Part shown: in pieces, positions 43,555 to 53,682 of the stretch
Layout: the number at the start of each line of letters is the position of its first letter
Numbering within the stretch: position 1 is the first letter of the stretch
Assembly: GCA_010672825.2 (NCBI GenBank)
Contig: JAAHFU020000003.1
Span: 124,001-188,000 of the forward strand
Length of the DNA: 64,000 nt
From: Leptolyngbya sp. SIO1E4
GTDB taxonomy: Bacteria; Cyanobacteriota; Cyanobacteriia; Phormidesmidales; Phormidesmidaceae
Direction: 5' to 3'
Made by a program: the position numbers and the translations under genes
The notes under the pieces: model-generated
Database searches by the model: none
Told to the model about the DNA's origin: nothing
The model's input: the letters and a program-made list of their open reading frames with translations, nothing else

Positions 43555-44362
43555 CTCTCAATAACATGGGTATTTCTCAATGACTACAGGAGTCAGGATT
43601 AACAAGAACTTTTTCCATTAAGTCATTACAATTAATTGAGGAAGAAATCATAAAGTATTCACCGCTAAGCCCTCTCAATGGATCCGGTTTTTCTAGCAAA
43701 GAGGAATCTAGACAAGATGCATCCTTTAAGGCAAGAGAACTCTAGGAATTTCCTGAGCAGGACTTATTAACTCACTCGGGTCTCTAAGGTCACTCAAACA
43801 GAGCACTCAACGCCTTATTTCCAATCACTAGAGATGCAAATTATTGGGTAGAGTTTTTTCTAGGAGAGGGCCTTCGTTGAGTCAAGCTTAATGAGGAGAA
43901 TTGTTATTTAGGACTACCTATGTGTTTACCGCCCTTTTTCGAAGTTTGAGCCTCTCTTAAACCAAAGTTTAGATTCCTCAACCAGGATCGGTTTTCAATA
44001 AGTACCATAGAATAACTAAGTACTTATGCTCAACAGAGAAATCTTTGCCAAACTTGAAGACCCACCGACTGCACCTAATAACTCGTTACAAATAACTTGT
44101 TACAAAGGCTTGCAATGTCTTGCCTGTAGGAGTTTGGATAAGATTAGCTCCATGGAGAATTGATTCAAGTTATTCAATTTAAGGACATCAAATTAGCGGA
44201 GGTCGCTCTCATGGAATGATGCGATGAGATTTCTCTATGCCTAGAAAAATGAGTAGAAAAAATTCTCAATTACAGCGTTTTCCTCTCCTAAGCGAGGCGG
44301 CTAAGGACACACATCGATGGATCCATTTCAATGCTCTAGGCTCTCGCTCAAGCACCCATAAC
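43555..44362. other. Long A/T-rich gap upstream of feoA
   Basis: About 800 bp without a credible gene. The feo promoter and any Fur site should be here, nearest 43555-43700, where A/T-rich stretches occur. I could not find a convincing 19-bp Fur palindrome by eye. The rest contains no recognisable RNA or repeat. Confidence 0.5.
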
Positions 44363-44390
44363 AAAAAACCCGCACAAGGCGGGTTGTTAA
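44363..44390 (-). terminator. Rho-independent terminator of the Cys-rich gene
   Basis: AACCCGC and GCGGGTT arms with a short loop are followed on the minus strand by six T. It lies 56 bp beyond the stop of the 80-aa gene. Confidence 0.85.
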
Positions 44391-44445
44391 ACGGTTCGTT
44401 TAGTTAAAGACTTAGCCTCTACCCTTAAGTCATTGCTAACGACCC

Positions 44446-44688
44446 TTAAGCCATTGCTAACGACCGAAATTGATCACATGCCATCACCGGGGAGTCTGCT
44501 ATTCCATTCAGAGCGCAATCGGATTGACTACAGAAATAGCAATTTGCTTGCCGATAGCTGTTGCACACCTGGACAGGATAATCGACCAAGCCAACCATTG
44601 GACAATTCCGCGTCAGACAGGTGGTGCAGTTAGCATCCCGCGAAGTAGATGTCCGGGCAGAAATGTTTTGCACCGTTGCTTGAGCCAT
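44446..44688 (-). CDS. Small protein with duplicated CxxCx4C motif
   Basis: This protein has 80 aa. An AAGGAGG ribosome-binding site sits seven bases upstream of the ATG. It contains the same motif twice: CTTCLTRNCPMVGLVDYPVQVC and CYFCSQSDCALNGIADSPVMAC, that is, C-x2-C-x4-5-C, then G-x(2)-D-x-P-V-x(2)-C followed by an aromatic residue. Eight regularly spaced cysteines suggest two small metal or Fe-S sites. No family is recognised. Its own terminator and strong ribosome-binding site argue that it is real. It lies between the feo operon and the superoxide dismutase gene, so a link to iron or redox stress is tempting but unproven. Confidence 0.75.
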   Translation of the reverse strand: MAQATVQNISARTSTSRDANCTTCLTRNCPMVGLVDYPVQVCNSYRQANCYFCSQSDCALNGIADSPVMACDQFRSLAMA

Positions 44689-45017
44689 AATTTAGCCTCC
44701 TTATGAAGATGACCTTTCGTTGTTTTAAGTCATGCTGGTGGGCTCAATGGGTCATCTTTCTTCCACACAGTACTGCTGAGGATTAAGCAACGCTAGTAGA
44801 AGAAACTTGATACAAACTAGAAGTCGATTGCAATTGCTTTTGCCTGGTTGAGTTGAAAGGGGTTGCTGTCGGGAAGCATGACCCCAAAGCTAAGAATTCT
44901 CTAAAAAGAGTTTCTTGCCAAAATTTTCTAACTAATTGTTAGAAATGCTTACTCAAGAGAGAGTAAAGCTCTCAAATCGGGTGCTTTTCTCGACATTCTC
45001 TACTTTTTTGCTCGACA

Positions 45018-45093
45018 TTTGAGTCCAGTACATCTGATTCAAGGCAGGGTTTAGGGTTTGGGGTCTAGGGGTTGCGAATGTAAACCGCTATAG
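45018..45093 (+). repeat. Interspersed GGGTCTAGGG repeat, copy 3
   Basis: This partial copy runs from GAGTCCAGTACATCTG through GGGTTTGGGGTCTAGGGG to AACCGCTATAG. Confidence 0.8.
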
Positions 45094-45298
45094 ATTGGGC
45101 CTCTATGACCTTGGCCGCTATATGCAAAGGGGCAGCTAGGTGAGATTGGGCATCAGGTTTCTCAAGGAATTGGCTGTTTGTGGCAGATGGTGCAATGGCT
45201 AAAAGCTTGCTCCACAGGCTTTGCGCGCTTGGGTTATCACCCCAGACAGCGCTATATGATAAGGCAAGCTCTTGTCGTCCCTGCTACCAAAATTGACT

Positions 45299-46096
45299 AT
45301 GCCCATTAAGAAATTTTCTTGGCTCGTCGCCTCAATTTTGCTGGTCATGTCCTTGCTGTGGGCCAGCTTCCCCGCTTACCCTAGTCTGGCAACGCCTGCT
45401 AGCCAATCGGCAAACGCTCCTAGCTCCACAGTGCCTGAGCCTCGCCTTGTGGCTCAAGCTCAGCTAGAAGACGAGTTTGTGCTGCCCCCGCTACCCTACG
45501 CCTACGATGCGCTGAATGCTTATATTGACACGCAAACTATGACGTTGCATCACGATAAGCATCATGCTGGTTATGTCAACAACTTGAACGCTGCGATCGC
45601 CCAACATCCCGAGCTTAAGGGGGTCTCTGTAGAAGATCTGTTACGAGATTTAGAGCGTGTGCCAGAAGACATCCGCACTACGGTGCGCAAAAACGGCGGC
45701 GGCCATGCCAACCACACAATGTTTTGGGAGATTATGACCCCCAATGGTCAGAGGGAACCCACCGGGGCGATCGCCACGGCCATTGATGACACTTTTGGAG
45801 ATTTCGAAACGTTTCAGCAAGCCTTCAATACTGCTGGCAAGAGCCAGTTTGGCAGCGGTTGGGCTTGGCTAATTATGACCCAGGCAGGGACCCTGGAAGT
45901 CACCCACACAGCCAATCAGGATAGTCCTTTTTTAGATGGCAACTACCCCATCATGGGGAATGATGTCTGGGAACATGCCTACTATCTTAAGTACCAGAAT
46001 CGCCGGGGAGAGTACCTGGACGCCTGGTGGAACGTTGTGGACTGGGAAGCAGTGAATAATCGATTTGAAGCGGTAATGGATGCCCTAGAGAGCTAA
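45299..46096 (+). CDS. sodA: Membrane-targeted Mn superoxide dismutase
   Basis: This protein has 265 aa from the ATG at 45299. An N-terminal hydrophobic segment ([19 protein letters not shown]) is a signal or anchor that directs it to the plasma or thylakoid membrane lumen, as in Anabaena SodA. The SOD fold is complete: metal His in [25 protein letters not shown] (Mn-type Gly), GSGWAWLIM and NQDSPFLDG (Mn-type Gln), then [13 protein letters not shown]. These residues favour Mn over Fe. It removes superoxide at the membrane. A TTG start nine codons upstream is less likely. No neighbouring operon partner is present. Confidence 0.95.
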   Translation: MPIKKFSWLVASILLVMSLLWASFPAYPSLATPASQSANAPSSTVPEPRLVAQAQLEDEFVLPPLPYAYDALNAYIDTQTMTLHHDKHHAGYVNNLNAAIAQHPELKGVSVEDLLRDLERVPEDIRTTVRKNGGGHANHTMFWEIMTPNGQREPTGAIATAIDDTFGDFETFQQAFNTAGKSQFGSGWAWLIMTQAGTLEVTHTANQDSPFLDGNYPIMGNDVWEHAYYLKYQNRRGEYLDAWWNVVDWEAVNNRFEAVMDALES

Positions 46097-46110
46097 TACC
46101 CTTGTGCAGA

Positions 46111-46200
46111 GGCCTTGTGCAGAGTCCAGGATATCTGGGTCAAGACAGGGTTTAGGGTTTAGGGTCTAGGGTTTGCTTGATCTGAATGCACACCGCTAAA
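46111..46200 (+). repeat. Interspersed GGGTCTAGGG repeat, copy 4
   Basis: This copy runs from GCCTTGTGCAGAGTCCAG through GGTCAAGACAGGGTTTAGGG to GCACACCGCTAAATA, directly after the SOD gene. Confidence 0.8.
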
Positions 46201-46204
46201 TAAA

Positions 46205-46236
46205 AGCCGGGGTAAGGTGACCTTACCCCGGCTTAA
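46205..46236 (-). terminator. Terminator of the HLIP gene
   Basis: A 13-bp GC-rich stem (AGCCGGGGTAAGG / CCTTACCCCGGCT) with a minimal TGA loop is followed on the minus strand by TTTTATTT, 22 bp after the HLIP stop. Confidence 0.9.
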
Positions 46237-46257
46237 TACTAAGACTGGATTGGCAGT

Positions 46258-46401
46258 TTACATCAGACCAATTTGAGACAGGATGCCTTGGCCTGTCAGT
46301 AGCTCAGTGGTGATTCCAATCACGAAGCCCAGCATTGCCAGGCGGCCATTCCAAGACTCAGCGAAATTAACAAACCCAAACTTGCTTTCGTTGTTTTCCA
46401 T
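46258..46401 (-). CDS. High-light-inducible (Hlip/Scp) one-helix protein
   Basis: This protein has only 47 aa: MENNESKFGFVNFAESW, then NGRLAMLGFVIGITTELLTG and a short C-terminal end. The single membrane helix carries the chlorophyll-binding signature E-x(2)-N-x-R-x-A-M-x-G (AESWNGRLAMLG). Hlips bind chlorophyll and carotenoid in the thylakoid membrane and protect photosystem assembly intermediates under light stress. The 5' end is the ATG at 46401, and a strong terminator follows the stop, so it is a monocistronic gene. High-light control is known for the family but no promoter motif was identified here. Confidence 0.95.
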   Translation of the reverse strand: MENNESKFGFVNFAESWNGRLAMLGFVIGITTELLTGQGILSQIGLM

Positions 46402-46950
46402 GATTGATACTCCTAACTGGGTAAGCGAAGCAATGATTCAAGCTCCTGTTACAGATCTTAACGCATGGATTTTAAATTGGCTTGGATTGCCCATGGAATT
46501 TGTTAACAGTCAGGATTAAAAAGCTCCACACCATAGGGGCAACCCATGTATCCGAAACAGTTCCCGAGGGATGGCAAAAGGTAGCCCCTTATGGGCGCGA
46601 TCGCTGCCTATGGGAAAAAGAGAGAATCAAAATCGTCGCGATTCTGGCGACAATCAAGGGCTAATCTTGGCATGGCCTCAATCGCGAGCAGGGTACTCAC
46701 ACTCACCTGACTGGCCTGATGCGAACGATGTAAAACAGGCTCTACAGGCATCTGCGAAGAAGATGGCCCGTAGAGCTACAGCCAGAAGGGTTAGGAGAGG
46801 TCTTGTTAACCCAATACCGGTATGGGCAGGTTTTGCTGACACCTATTGGTCGTAAGCCTTAAATTCTGAGCAACCCCGTCCCAACGAGTGGGGTATTTTC
46901 TTTCTCAGAAACCGCCTTAGACCTTATAGCGCAGTCTACCTGCAGAAAGG
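46402..46950. other. Gap between HLIP and ndhB
   Basis: 549 bp with no convincing gene. It holds a repeated pair of words also seen left of the phosphoribosyltransferase gene: ATACCGGTA...GCAGGTTTTGCTGACACCT (46812-46841, compare 24339) and CCCAACGAGTGGGGTA followed by TTTCTTTCTC (46876-46902, compare 24510). The latter forms a small hairpin plus T-rich tract on the plus strand. Confidence 0.55.
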
Positions 46951-48525
46951 TTAGAGCCCCCGAGGTGACTCAGGCAAGATGGGCTCCTGCATCGCAACAG
47001 AGCTTGAAGTACCTTCAATAGAAGCCCTGAGCAGCGGCGTATGGCTGACTGAATCATTTGCCAAGGTAAACAGCGGATTCGAAAGAATACCTGCTAGCGA
47101 AGTAGCCACCACCGCCAAGATCAAACTCACCTGTAGCGGTCGCATGCCGGGCAAATCCCACCGCACTTCAGGATAGTTCTTAATAACATCAGACATTTCC
47201 TGTGGCTCTTTGACAACCATCATCTTGACTACTCGAATGTAGTAGTAAATGGAAATGACGCTCGTAACTAAGCCCACCAGAACAAGACTGTAGGCTCCAG
47301 CTTGCCAACCAGCCCAGAAAATGTAGAGCTTACCAAAAAAGCCCGCTAACGGTGGAATTCCCCCCAGAGAGAGCAAGCAGATACTCAAGCCTAATGTGAG
47401 TAGTGGATCTTTTTGATAAAGGCCGCTGTACTCGCTGATCTGATCGGTGCCGGTTCGCAGAGAAAACAGAATGACGCAGGTAAAGCCCCCCAAGTTCATG
47501 AACAGGTAAACCAACAGGTAGAAGATCATGCTGGCATACCCCGCCTCAGTGCCAACGATGAGGCCAATCATTAAGAACCCAGCCTGAGCAATCGATGAGT
47601 AAGCCAAGAGACGCTTCATGCTGGTTTGAGCAAGCGCAACCACATTGCCCAACACCATACTGAGAATCGCTAAGGCCGTGAACACAAAATGCCACTGCTC
47701 AGACACCAAGGGGAAGACAGCCACCAATAATCGAATGGCCAGGGCAAAACCAGCCGCTTTAGAGCCAACTGATAAGAAGGCAACCACAGGAGTGGGTGAC
47801 CCCTCATACACGTCTGGCGTCCACTGATGGAAGGGCACAGCCGCAATTTTGAAGGCAATACCGGCAATCACAAACACCAACGCGACGACCAGACCAATGG
47901 GGGAGTCGCTGTTGTTTCCAACCAGACTCTGAGCAATTTCGCTGAGATAGGTGCTCCCCCCAGACAAGCCGTAGAGCAATGAAGACCCGTACAAGAAGAT
48001 AGCGGAGCTAGCAGCCCCAATCAGCAAGTATTTGAGGGCGGCTTCGTTGGAGCGTGGATCACGCTTCATGTACCCCGTCAGCAGGTAAGAGGAAATACTC
48101 AACGTCTCCAGGGAGACAAAAATCATGACTAAGTCATTTGCCCCGGCGAGGAACATGCCGCCCAAAGTCGCCGTCATCAAAATGACTAAAAACTCAGCCA
48201 GAGAAGTGCCAGATTGCTCGATGTAGCGAACCGACATGGGAACAGTTGCGATCGCCGAAAGCGCAATAATGCCGCGAAACACAATGCTCAGGTCATCTCC
48301 GTTGAAGCTCCCCAAAAAGCTTATGGGGGTTGCAGTGTCCCATTGATAGACAAGGGCTGCGATCGCCGCCAATAGCCCGATGATCGTGGCATAGGGTGTC
48401 CAACGGGAAGAAGCTCGCCCAGAAATCAAATCGCCGATCAAAACGACCAGCAGGGTGAGAATGACAATTCCCTCAGGGAGAATAATGCCTGCATTCAATT
48501 GAGCGGCAATATTCGAGAAATCCAT
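46951..48525 (-). CDS. ndhB: NDH-1 subunit NdhB (NAD(P)H-quinone oxidoreductase subunit 2)
   Basis: This protein has 524 aa and about 14 membrane helices. It matches cyanobacterial Ndh[22 protein letters not shown] at the N-terminus, [35 protein letters not shown] in the proton-channel region, [19 protein letters not shown] (the broken helix with the conserved Lys/His environment) and [20 protein letters not shown]. NdhB is one of the three antiporter-like proton-pumping subunits of the thylakoid NDH-1 complex that serves respiration, cyclic electron flow and CO2 uptake. It stands alone, as is common in cyanobacteria. Confidence 0.98.
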   Translation of the reverse strand: MDFSNIAAQLNAGIILPEGIVILTLLVVLIGDLISGRASSRWTPYATIIGLLAAIAALVYQWDTATPISFLGSFNGDDLSIVFRGIIALSAIATVPMSVRYIEQSGTSLAEFLVILMTATLGGMFLAGANDLVMIFVSLETLSISSYLLTGYMKRDPRSNEAALKYLLIGAASSAIFLYGSSLLYGLSGGSTYLSEIAQSLVGNNSDSPIGLVVALVFVIAGIAFKIAAVPFHQWTPDVYEGSPTPVVAFLSVGSKAAGFALAIRLLVAVFPLVSEQWHFVFTALAILSMVLGNVVALAQTSMKRLLAYSSIAQAGFLMIGLIVGTEAGYASMIFYLLVYLFMNLGGFTCVILFSLRTGTDQISEYSGLYQKDPLLTLGLSICLLSLGGIPPLAGFFGKLYIFWAGWQAGAYSLVLVGLVTSVISIYYYIRVVKMMVVKEPQEMSDVIKNYPEVRWDLPGMRPLQVSLILAVVATSLAGILSNPLFTLANDSVSHTPLLRASIEGTSSSVAMQEPILPESPRGL

Positions 48526-49153
48526 CCGGCTGACTGCTCCAACGAAATTTACGGCCCTACCCTACAAAGGCATTTAGTGAGGGCAGACAACAGCAGATCA
48601 CGCTGCTGTTATGACTAAACATTAAGGCTTCCCTTGGCATATTACCCTGTGATTAAACGTTTGGGTGTGCTTTCCTATCTAGCATTTCCTATGTAAATTA
48701 TCAGCTGTGAATTATCAGCCCTGACGCCCCGTAACAACAGACATACCCCCCTTTTGAGCGACGATGCCCCCAGCAGCGACCCAGACGGCCCCTCAAGCGT
48801 GGGAAAGCTGTCGGCAATGCTCTGCAGCCCCTGCTCGAAATTCCGCCGCCGCTCAAAATTAATGATGAATTGTTGAGAACAGTTAGGCAGCCAGTGACCT
48901 TACCGACGAAACTCAAAATCCATGGAAGCGCCCCCCAACCGCGCACTCCATCCTGCATCCCAGGAGGATTCTCTGAAGTAAATGCGCTAACTTCGATTTA
49001 ATTTGAGTAGAGATGTGCTAGGAGTGAACAGAAGCTCGTTTCCAAATTTAGGGAATTTGCCTCCAGGCAATGAAATCTTAATTAACACTTTTTGTCCAAG
49101 CGCATACGCTTTGACTACTGTCATTGAATCTAGGAATTAAGCAGCGATAATCC
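48526..49153. other. Gap between ndhB and topA
   Basis: 628 bp holding the divergent promoters of ndhB and topA. The middle (48700-48960) is C-rich and may be the remains of a gene, but no family was recognisable in any frame. An A/T-rich stretch at 49000-49140 is the likely topA promoter region. Confidence 0.5.
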
Positions 49154-51949
49154 ATGTCCACTCTCGTTATTGTTGAGTCACCCACCAAAGCCAAGACGAT
49201 TCGTAACTACCTGCCTAGGGGGTATCGGGTTGAGGCTTCTATGGGGCATGTGCGAGATTTGCCGCGATCGGCCAGTGAAATCCCCGCCTCTGTCAAGGGC
49301 GAAAATTGGGCACAGCTTGGCGTCAACCCAGAGGCAGACTTTGAGCCCCTCTACGTGGTGCCGTCAGACAAAAAGAAAGTTGTCAAATCTCTTAAGGATG
49401 CCCTGAAGCAGGTCGACGAACTCGTTCTGGCAACTGACGAAGACCGAGAGGGAGAAAGCATTAGCTGGCATCTTCTGCAAGTGCTGAAGCCAAAGGTGCC
49501 GATTAAGCGCATGGTTTTCCACGAGATTACGGAGGATGCCATTCAAGCGGCTCTGGAGAACTGTCGAGATATTGACGACCAGCTAGTCAGAGCCCAGGAA
49601 ACGCGCCGCATCCTAGATCGATTAGTGGGATACACCCTATCCCCCCTGCTGTGGAAAAAAATTGCTTGGGGGCTCTCGGCAGGCCGGGTCCAGTCTGTCG
49701 CAGTCAAACTGTTGGTAGAACGAGAGCGGGCACGGAGAGCCTTTCGGCGGGGTAGCTATTGGGACTTAAAGGCGCTACTGCTGAAAGAGCAAGAGTCTTT
49801 TGAGGCAAAACTGGTTGCCTTAGATGGCAAACGTCTCGCCACCGGCAGCGACTTTGATGAAAACACCGGGCAAATTGCTGCCGGGCGAGATGTGGTGCTG
49901 CTGGATGAAACCCAAGCAACGACATTACAAGCCCGCCTGCGAGAAAGTGCCTGGACGGTTGCTAACTTAGAGGAGCGCCCCTCCACCCGCAAACCTTCGG
50001 CCCCCTTCACCACCTCAACCCTCCAACAAGAGGCCAACCGGAAGCTACGCTTATCAGCCCGAGACACCATGCGAGTGGCCCAAAGTCTATACGAGCAGGG
50101 CTACATCACTTACATGCGAACCGACTCGGTGCATCTTTCTCAGCAAGCCATTTCGGCGGCGCGTAACTGTGTCGAGCAGAAGTACGGGAGTGACTATCTG
50201 AGCCCCAAACCTCGGCAATATGCCACTAAGAATAAAGCCGCGCAAGAAGCCCACGAAGCAATTCGCCCGGCTGGGAGTTCGTTTCGAACGCCTCAAGAAA
50301 CCGGGCTCAGTGGTCGGGAACGCTCACTCTATGATCTGATTTGGAAGCGCACCGTAGCAACCCAAATGGCGGAAGCGCGGCAGACCCACATCACCGTACA
50401 GATTGAGGTCGACAATGCCCTATTTCGGGCCACGGGTAAGCGCATTGATTTTCCCGGCTTTTTTCGGGCTTATGTGGAAGGCTCAGATGACCCTGAGGCA
50501 GCTTTGGAGGATCAAGAAGTGCTGCTGCCCCGGTTGGCGGTAGGAGACGGCGTCAACTGTGGGGAATTAGAAGCGATCGGGCACGAAACTCAACCCCCTG
50601 CCCGGTATACCGAAGCAACGTTGGTAAAAACGCTGGAAAGCGAAGGCATTGGCCGCCCCAGTACCTATGCCAGCGTGATTGGAACCATCATCGATCGCGG
50701 CTATGTTACCTCCAATGGCAACAGCCTCACCCCGACCTTCACCGCCTTTGCCGTGACCGAACTCCTGGACAAGCATTTTCCGGACTTGGTGGATGTCGGC
50801 TTTACTGCCCGCATGGAGCAAACCCTGGACGAGATTTCAACGGGTGAAGCCAAATGGTTGCCCTATTTGAAAGGGTTTTACAGCGGTGACAAAGGGCTAG
50901 AAACCCAAGTTCAGGAGCAAGAAACCCAAATTGACCCGGCAGAAGCCCGCACGGTGGATTTAGCCGGGCTAGAAGCTAAAGTCCGCATTGGGCGTTATGG
51001 CCCCTACATTGAGGCCGAAGATGACAACGGTCTGGTCAAGGCCTCGATTCCCCAAGATGTTTCCCCCGCTGACTTAGATGCCGAGCAAGTGACCCTACTG
51101 CTCAAGCAAAAAACAGAAGGCCCAGAGAAACTGGGCCTCCACCCAGAAACGGGGGAGCCGATTTATGTTTTGGTCGGAGCCTACGGCCCCTATGTGCAGT
51201 TGGGAGAGGCCACAGAAGAGCGCCCTAAACCCAAGCGCGCTTCTTTGCCGAAGGGGGTTAAGACAGAAGATGTCACCCTGGAAATGGCCGTCGGACTGCT
51301 CGCCTTACCTCGATTGTTAGGGGCCCACCCAGAAACAGGGGCACCCATTAAAGCCAGTCTGGGCCGCTTTGGCCCCTATGTCGTTCATGACCAGGGAAAA
51401 GACGGGAAAGACTATCGCTCCCTAAAGGCCGAAGACAACGTTTTGATCGTCACCCTGGAGCGAGCCCTGGAACTCCTGGCTCAGCCTAAAGCAACTCGGG
51501 GGCGGCGTAAGGCAGAACCCTTGAAGGAGCTCGGACCACACCCTGATGATGGGGAACTTGTCGCGGTTTACAAAGGCCCCTACGGTCATTACGTTAAGCA
51601 TGGCAAGGTCAATGCCGGACTGCCGGAAGGAAAAACCCCAGACGATATGACCTTGGAACTTGCGCTGGAGCTAATTGCAGCAAAGGCAGGTACCAAGAAG
51701 AAGACAACTCGTAAAAAGGCTGCAACCGGCACAAAGGGTAAGGCTAAGACAACGGCAAAGAAAGCAACGACGAAAAAAACAACTGCCAAGAAGACAACCG
51801 CCAAGAAAACAACCACAACGAAGCAGGCAGCGGCATCCAAGTCCACAGGGACTAAAAAAACAACCGCTAAGACAACTGCCAAGAAAACAACCACTCGGAA
51901 GTCAGCCAATCGCAGTAATCAGGCTAACGAAACAGCTGACGACCAATAA
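49154..51949 (+). CDS. topA: DNA topoisomerase I
   Basis: This protein has 931 aa. The Toprim domain has [17 protein letters not shown] and [13 protein letters not shown]. The active-site Tyr is Y320 in YITYMRTDS. Three or more ToprimC-like repeats (for example [18 protein letters not shown] and [23 protein letters not shown]) follow in the C-terminal half. The end is a Lys-rich low-complexity tail of KKTTAKK units in place of zinc fingers, as in other cyanobacterial and actinobacterial enzymes. It relaxes negative supercoils during transcription and replication. A repetitive A/C-rich DNA sequence encodes the tail (51700-51900). Confidence 0.98.
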   Translation: MSTLVIVESPTKAKTIRNYLPRGYRVEASMGHVRDLPRSASEIPASVKGENWAQLGVNPEADFEPLYVVPSDKKKVVKSLKDALKQVDELVLATDEDREGESISWHLLQVLKPKVPIKRMVFHEITEDAIQAALENCRDIDDQLVRAQETRRILDRLVGYTLSPLLWKKIAWGLSAGRVQSVAVKLLVERERARRAFRRGSYWDLKALLLKEQESFEAKLVALDGKRLATGSDFDENTGQIAAGRDVVLLDETQATTLQARLRESAWTVANLEERPSTRKPSAPFTTSTLQQEANRKLRLSARDTMRVAQSLYEQGYITYMRTDSVHLSQQAISAARNCVEQKYGSDYLSPKPRQYATKNKAAQEAHEAIRPAGSSFRTPQETGLSGRERSLYDLIWKRTVATQMAEARQTHITVQIEVDNALFRATGKRIDFPGFFRAYVEGSDDPEAALEDQEVLLPRLAVGDGVNCGELEAIGHETQPPARYTEATLVKTLESEGIGRPSTYASVIGTIIDRGYVTSNGNSLTPTFTAFAVTELLDKHFPDLVDVGFTARMEQTLDEISTGEAKWLPYLKGFYSGDKGLETQVQEQETQIDPAEARTVDLAGLEAKVRIGRYGPYIEAEDDNGLVKASIPQDVSPADLDAEQVTLLLKQKTEGPEKLGLHPETGEPIYVLVGAYGPYVQLGEATEERPKPKRASLPKGVKTEDVTLEMAVGLLALPRLLGAHPETGAPIKASLGRFGPYVVHDQGKDGKDYRSLKAEDNVLIVTLERALELLAQPKATRGRRKAEPLKELGPHPDDGELVAVYKGPYGHYVKHGKVNAGLPEGKTPDDMTLELALELIAAKAGTKKKTTRKKAATGTKGKAKTTAKKATTKKTTAKKTTAKKTTTTKQAAASKSTGTKKTTAKTTAKKTTTRKSANRSNQANETADDQ

Positions 51950-51984
51950 CCCCTTTACACATTCACCTCTAAGGACGGTAGAGC

Positions 51985-53469
51985 ATGGAGCGGCTAGATA
52001 AACAGCGCCCTCGGGTGGTCGTCGTGGGGGCGGGTTGGGCCGGATTGGGTGCCACATACCATTTAGCCAAACAGGGTTATGACGTCACGCTGCTGGAAGC
52101 GGGCAGCTACCCTGGGGGGCTGGTAGCAGGGTGGCAAACCGAACAAGGTCGATCAGTCGAGGCAGGCATCCATGGTTTTTGGTATCCCTATCGCAACATT
52201 TTTGGGCTGACGGATGAGCTGGGGCTCCAGCCATTTACCCCTTATACCCGCTCAGCTCAGTATTCACCCTACGGCTTAGAAGTTGAGGCACCGCTATTTC
52301 AGGCCATGCCCTACTTACCAAGCCCACTGGGGACACTGGTTCACACAGAATTCAAGCGGCTGCCCCTAAGCGATCGCCTCTCTGCCCTCCCCCTTCTGTA
52401 TGCGGTCATTGACTTCGACAATTCAGACGAAGCATGGCAACGCTACGATCGCCTGAGCGCCCGAGAATTGTTCAGGCAATATAGCGTCTCAGAGCGGCTC
52501 TATAAAGATGCCTTTGAGGCCATGCTGTTAGTGGGCCTTTTTGCCCCTGGCGAGCAATGCTCCGCCGCTGCCACCCTGGGGATGCTCTACTACTTCATCC
52601 TGGCCCATCAGCCCGACTTTGATGTGCGCTGGTGTCGCGGCACCGTTGGCGAGCAGATCTTTCGTCCGTGGACTGCCGCCATTGAAGCCGCCGGAGGGCG
52701 CATTCTGGCCAATCACCGGGTAACAGATGTGCTGGCGGGTGAGGGCGATCGCTTGACAGCGATCGTCTGTGGAGATGAAGTCTTTGAAGCCGATGCAGTG
52801 ATCTTCTCCGTCGGCATTACCGGCATGAAAAAAATCGTGGCGAACAGCCCCGCCTTGCGCCATCGAACCGAATTTCGAGACTTGCACAACTTAGGAGCCG
52901 TTGATGTGCTCGCAACGCGGTTATGGTTTGACCGCAAACTTGAGATTCCGTTGCCCTCTAACGCTTGCTTTGGCTTCCACGCCACCACCGGCTGGACATT
53001 CTTCGACCTCAATGCCCTCCACAATGAGTATCGAGACGAACCCGGTTCGGTCGTGGAAGTTGACTACTACCACGCCAACCAGTTTCTACATCTCAGCGAT
53101 GAAGAAATTCTGCCCCTGGTTCAGGCTGATTTGGCCGGGTGTCTGCCAGATTTCCAAACGGCCAAGATTATGGATGCCAGCGTCATTCGTCTACCCCAGG
53201 CCGTTAGCCACTTTGCCCCTGGCAGCTATCAATACCTTCTACCGCGCCAAACGAGTTTTAGAAACGTTTTCATGAGCGGCGACTGGATTATCAACCGCCA
53301 CGGCTCTTGGTCCCAGGAAAAAGCCTATGTCACGGGGCTGGAAGCCGCGAATAACGTGATTGAACTCTGCGCTCAAGGAGACGCTGCCGATATTCAGCCC
53401 ATTGTGGCGGATGAGCCTCACATCCAGGCAGCTCGCTGGCTTAATCGGGGTGTGCGATCGCTGCTGTAG
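51985..53469 (+). CDS. FAD-dependent amine oxidase/phytoene-desaturase-like protein
   Basis: This protein has 494 aa. The N-terminal dinucleotide-binding fold reads VVVVGAGWAGLGATYHLAKQG with acidic end EA, followed by YPGGLVAGW (FAD pyrophosphate contact) and IHGFWYPYRNI. The C-terminal FAD motif is MSGDWIINRHGSWSQEKAYVTGLEAAN. The overall layout is that of the CrtP/CrtQ/Pds and HpnE desaturases. Exact identity as a carotenoid desaturase is not certain, since canonical crtP and crtQ differ at several points. It starts 35 bp after topA, so the two may be co-transcribed. Confidence 0.85.
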   Translation: MERLDKQRPRVVVVGAGWAGLGATYHLAKQGYDVTLLEAGSYPGGLVAGWQTEQGRSVEAGIHGFWYPYRNIFGLTDELGLQPFTPYTRSAQYSPYGLEVEAPLFQAMPYLPSPLGTLVHTEFKRLPLSDRLSALPLLYAVIDFDNSDEAWQRYDRLSARELFRQYSVSERLYKDAFEAMLLVGLFAPGEQCSAAATLGMLYYFILAHQPDFDVRWCRGTVGEQIFRPWTAAIEAAGGRILANHRVTDVLAGEGDRLTAIVCGDEVFEADAVIFSVGITGMKKIVANSPALRHRTEFRDLHNLGAVDVLATRLWFDRKLEIPLPSNACFGFHATTGWTFFDLNALHNEYRDEPGSVVEVDYYHANQFLHLSDEEILPLVQADLAGCLPDFQTAKIMDASVIRLPQAVSHFAPGSYQYLLPRQTSFRNVFMSGDWIINRHGSWSQEKAYVTGLEAANNVIELCAQGDAADIQPIVADEPHIQAARWLNRGVRSLL

Positions 53470-53477
53470 CTCTTTTC

Positions 53478-53560
53478 AGTAGAGGGCAGTACATATCGGT
53501 CAAGATGGGGGCTAGGGGCTAGGGTATGGGGTGCACTATATCCATGTGCACGCTGCTACA
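53478..53560 (+). repeat. Interspersed GGGTCTAGGG repeat, copy 5 (diverged)
   Basis: This diverged copy keeps GGTCAAGATGGGGGCTAGGG, the TAGGGTATGGGGTGCA core and a GCTGCTACA end. Confidence 0.65.
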
Positions 53561-53682
53561 AGCACTCTGGATTCTGCCAGGGAAGCCCGAAACATCAAGG
53601 ACTTCACGAAGAACCCAGGTGCTGATCGCCTCATCCTTGACAGCGCTGACCCTCAGGACGGGCGATCAACCAGCATCAGCCG

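Noticed and set aside
43555-43700. Possible Fur box upstream of feoA
   Set aside because: A/T-rich sequence is present but no good match to the palindromic 19-bp consensus could be found by eye.
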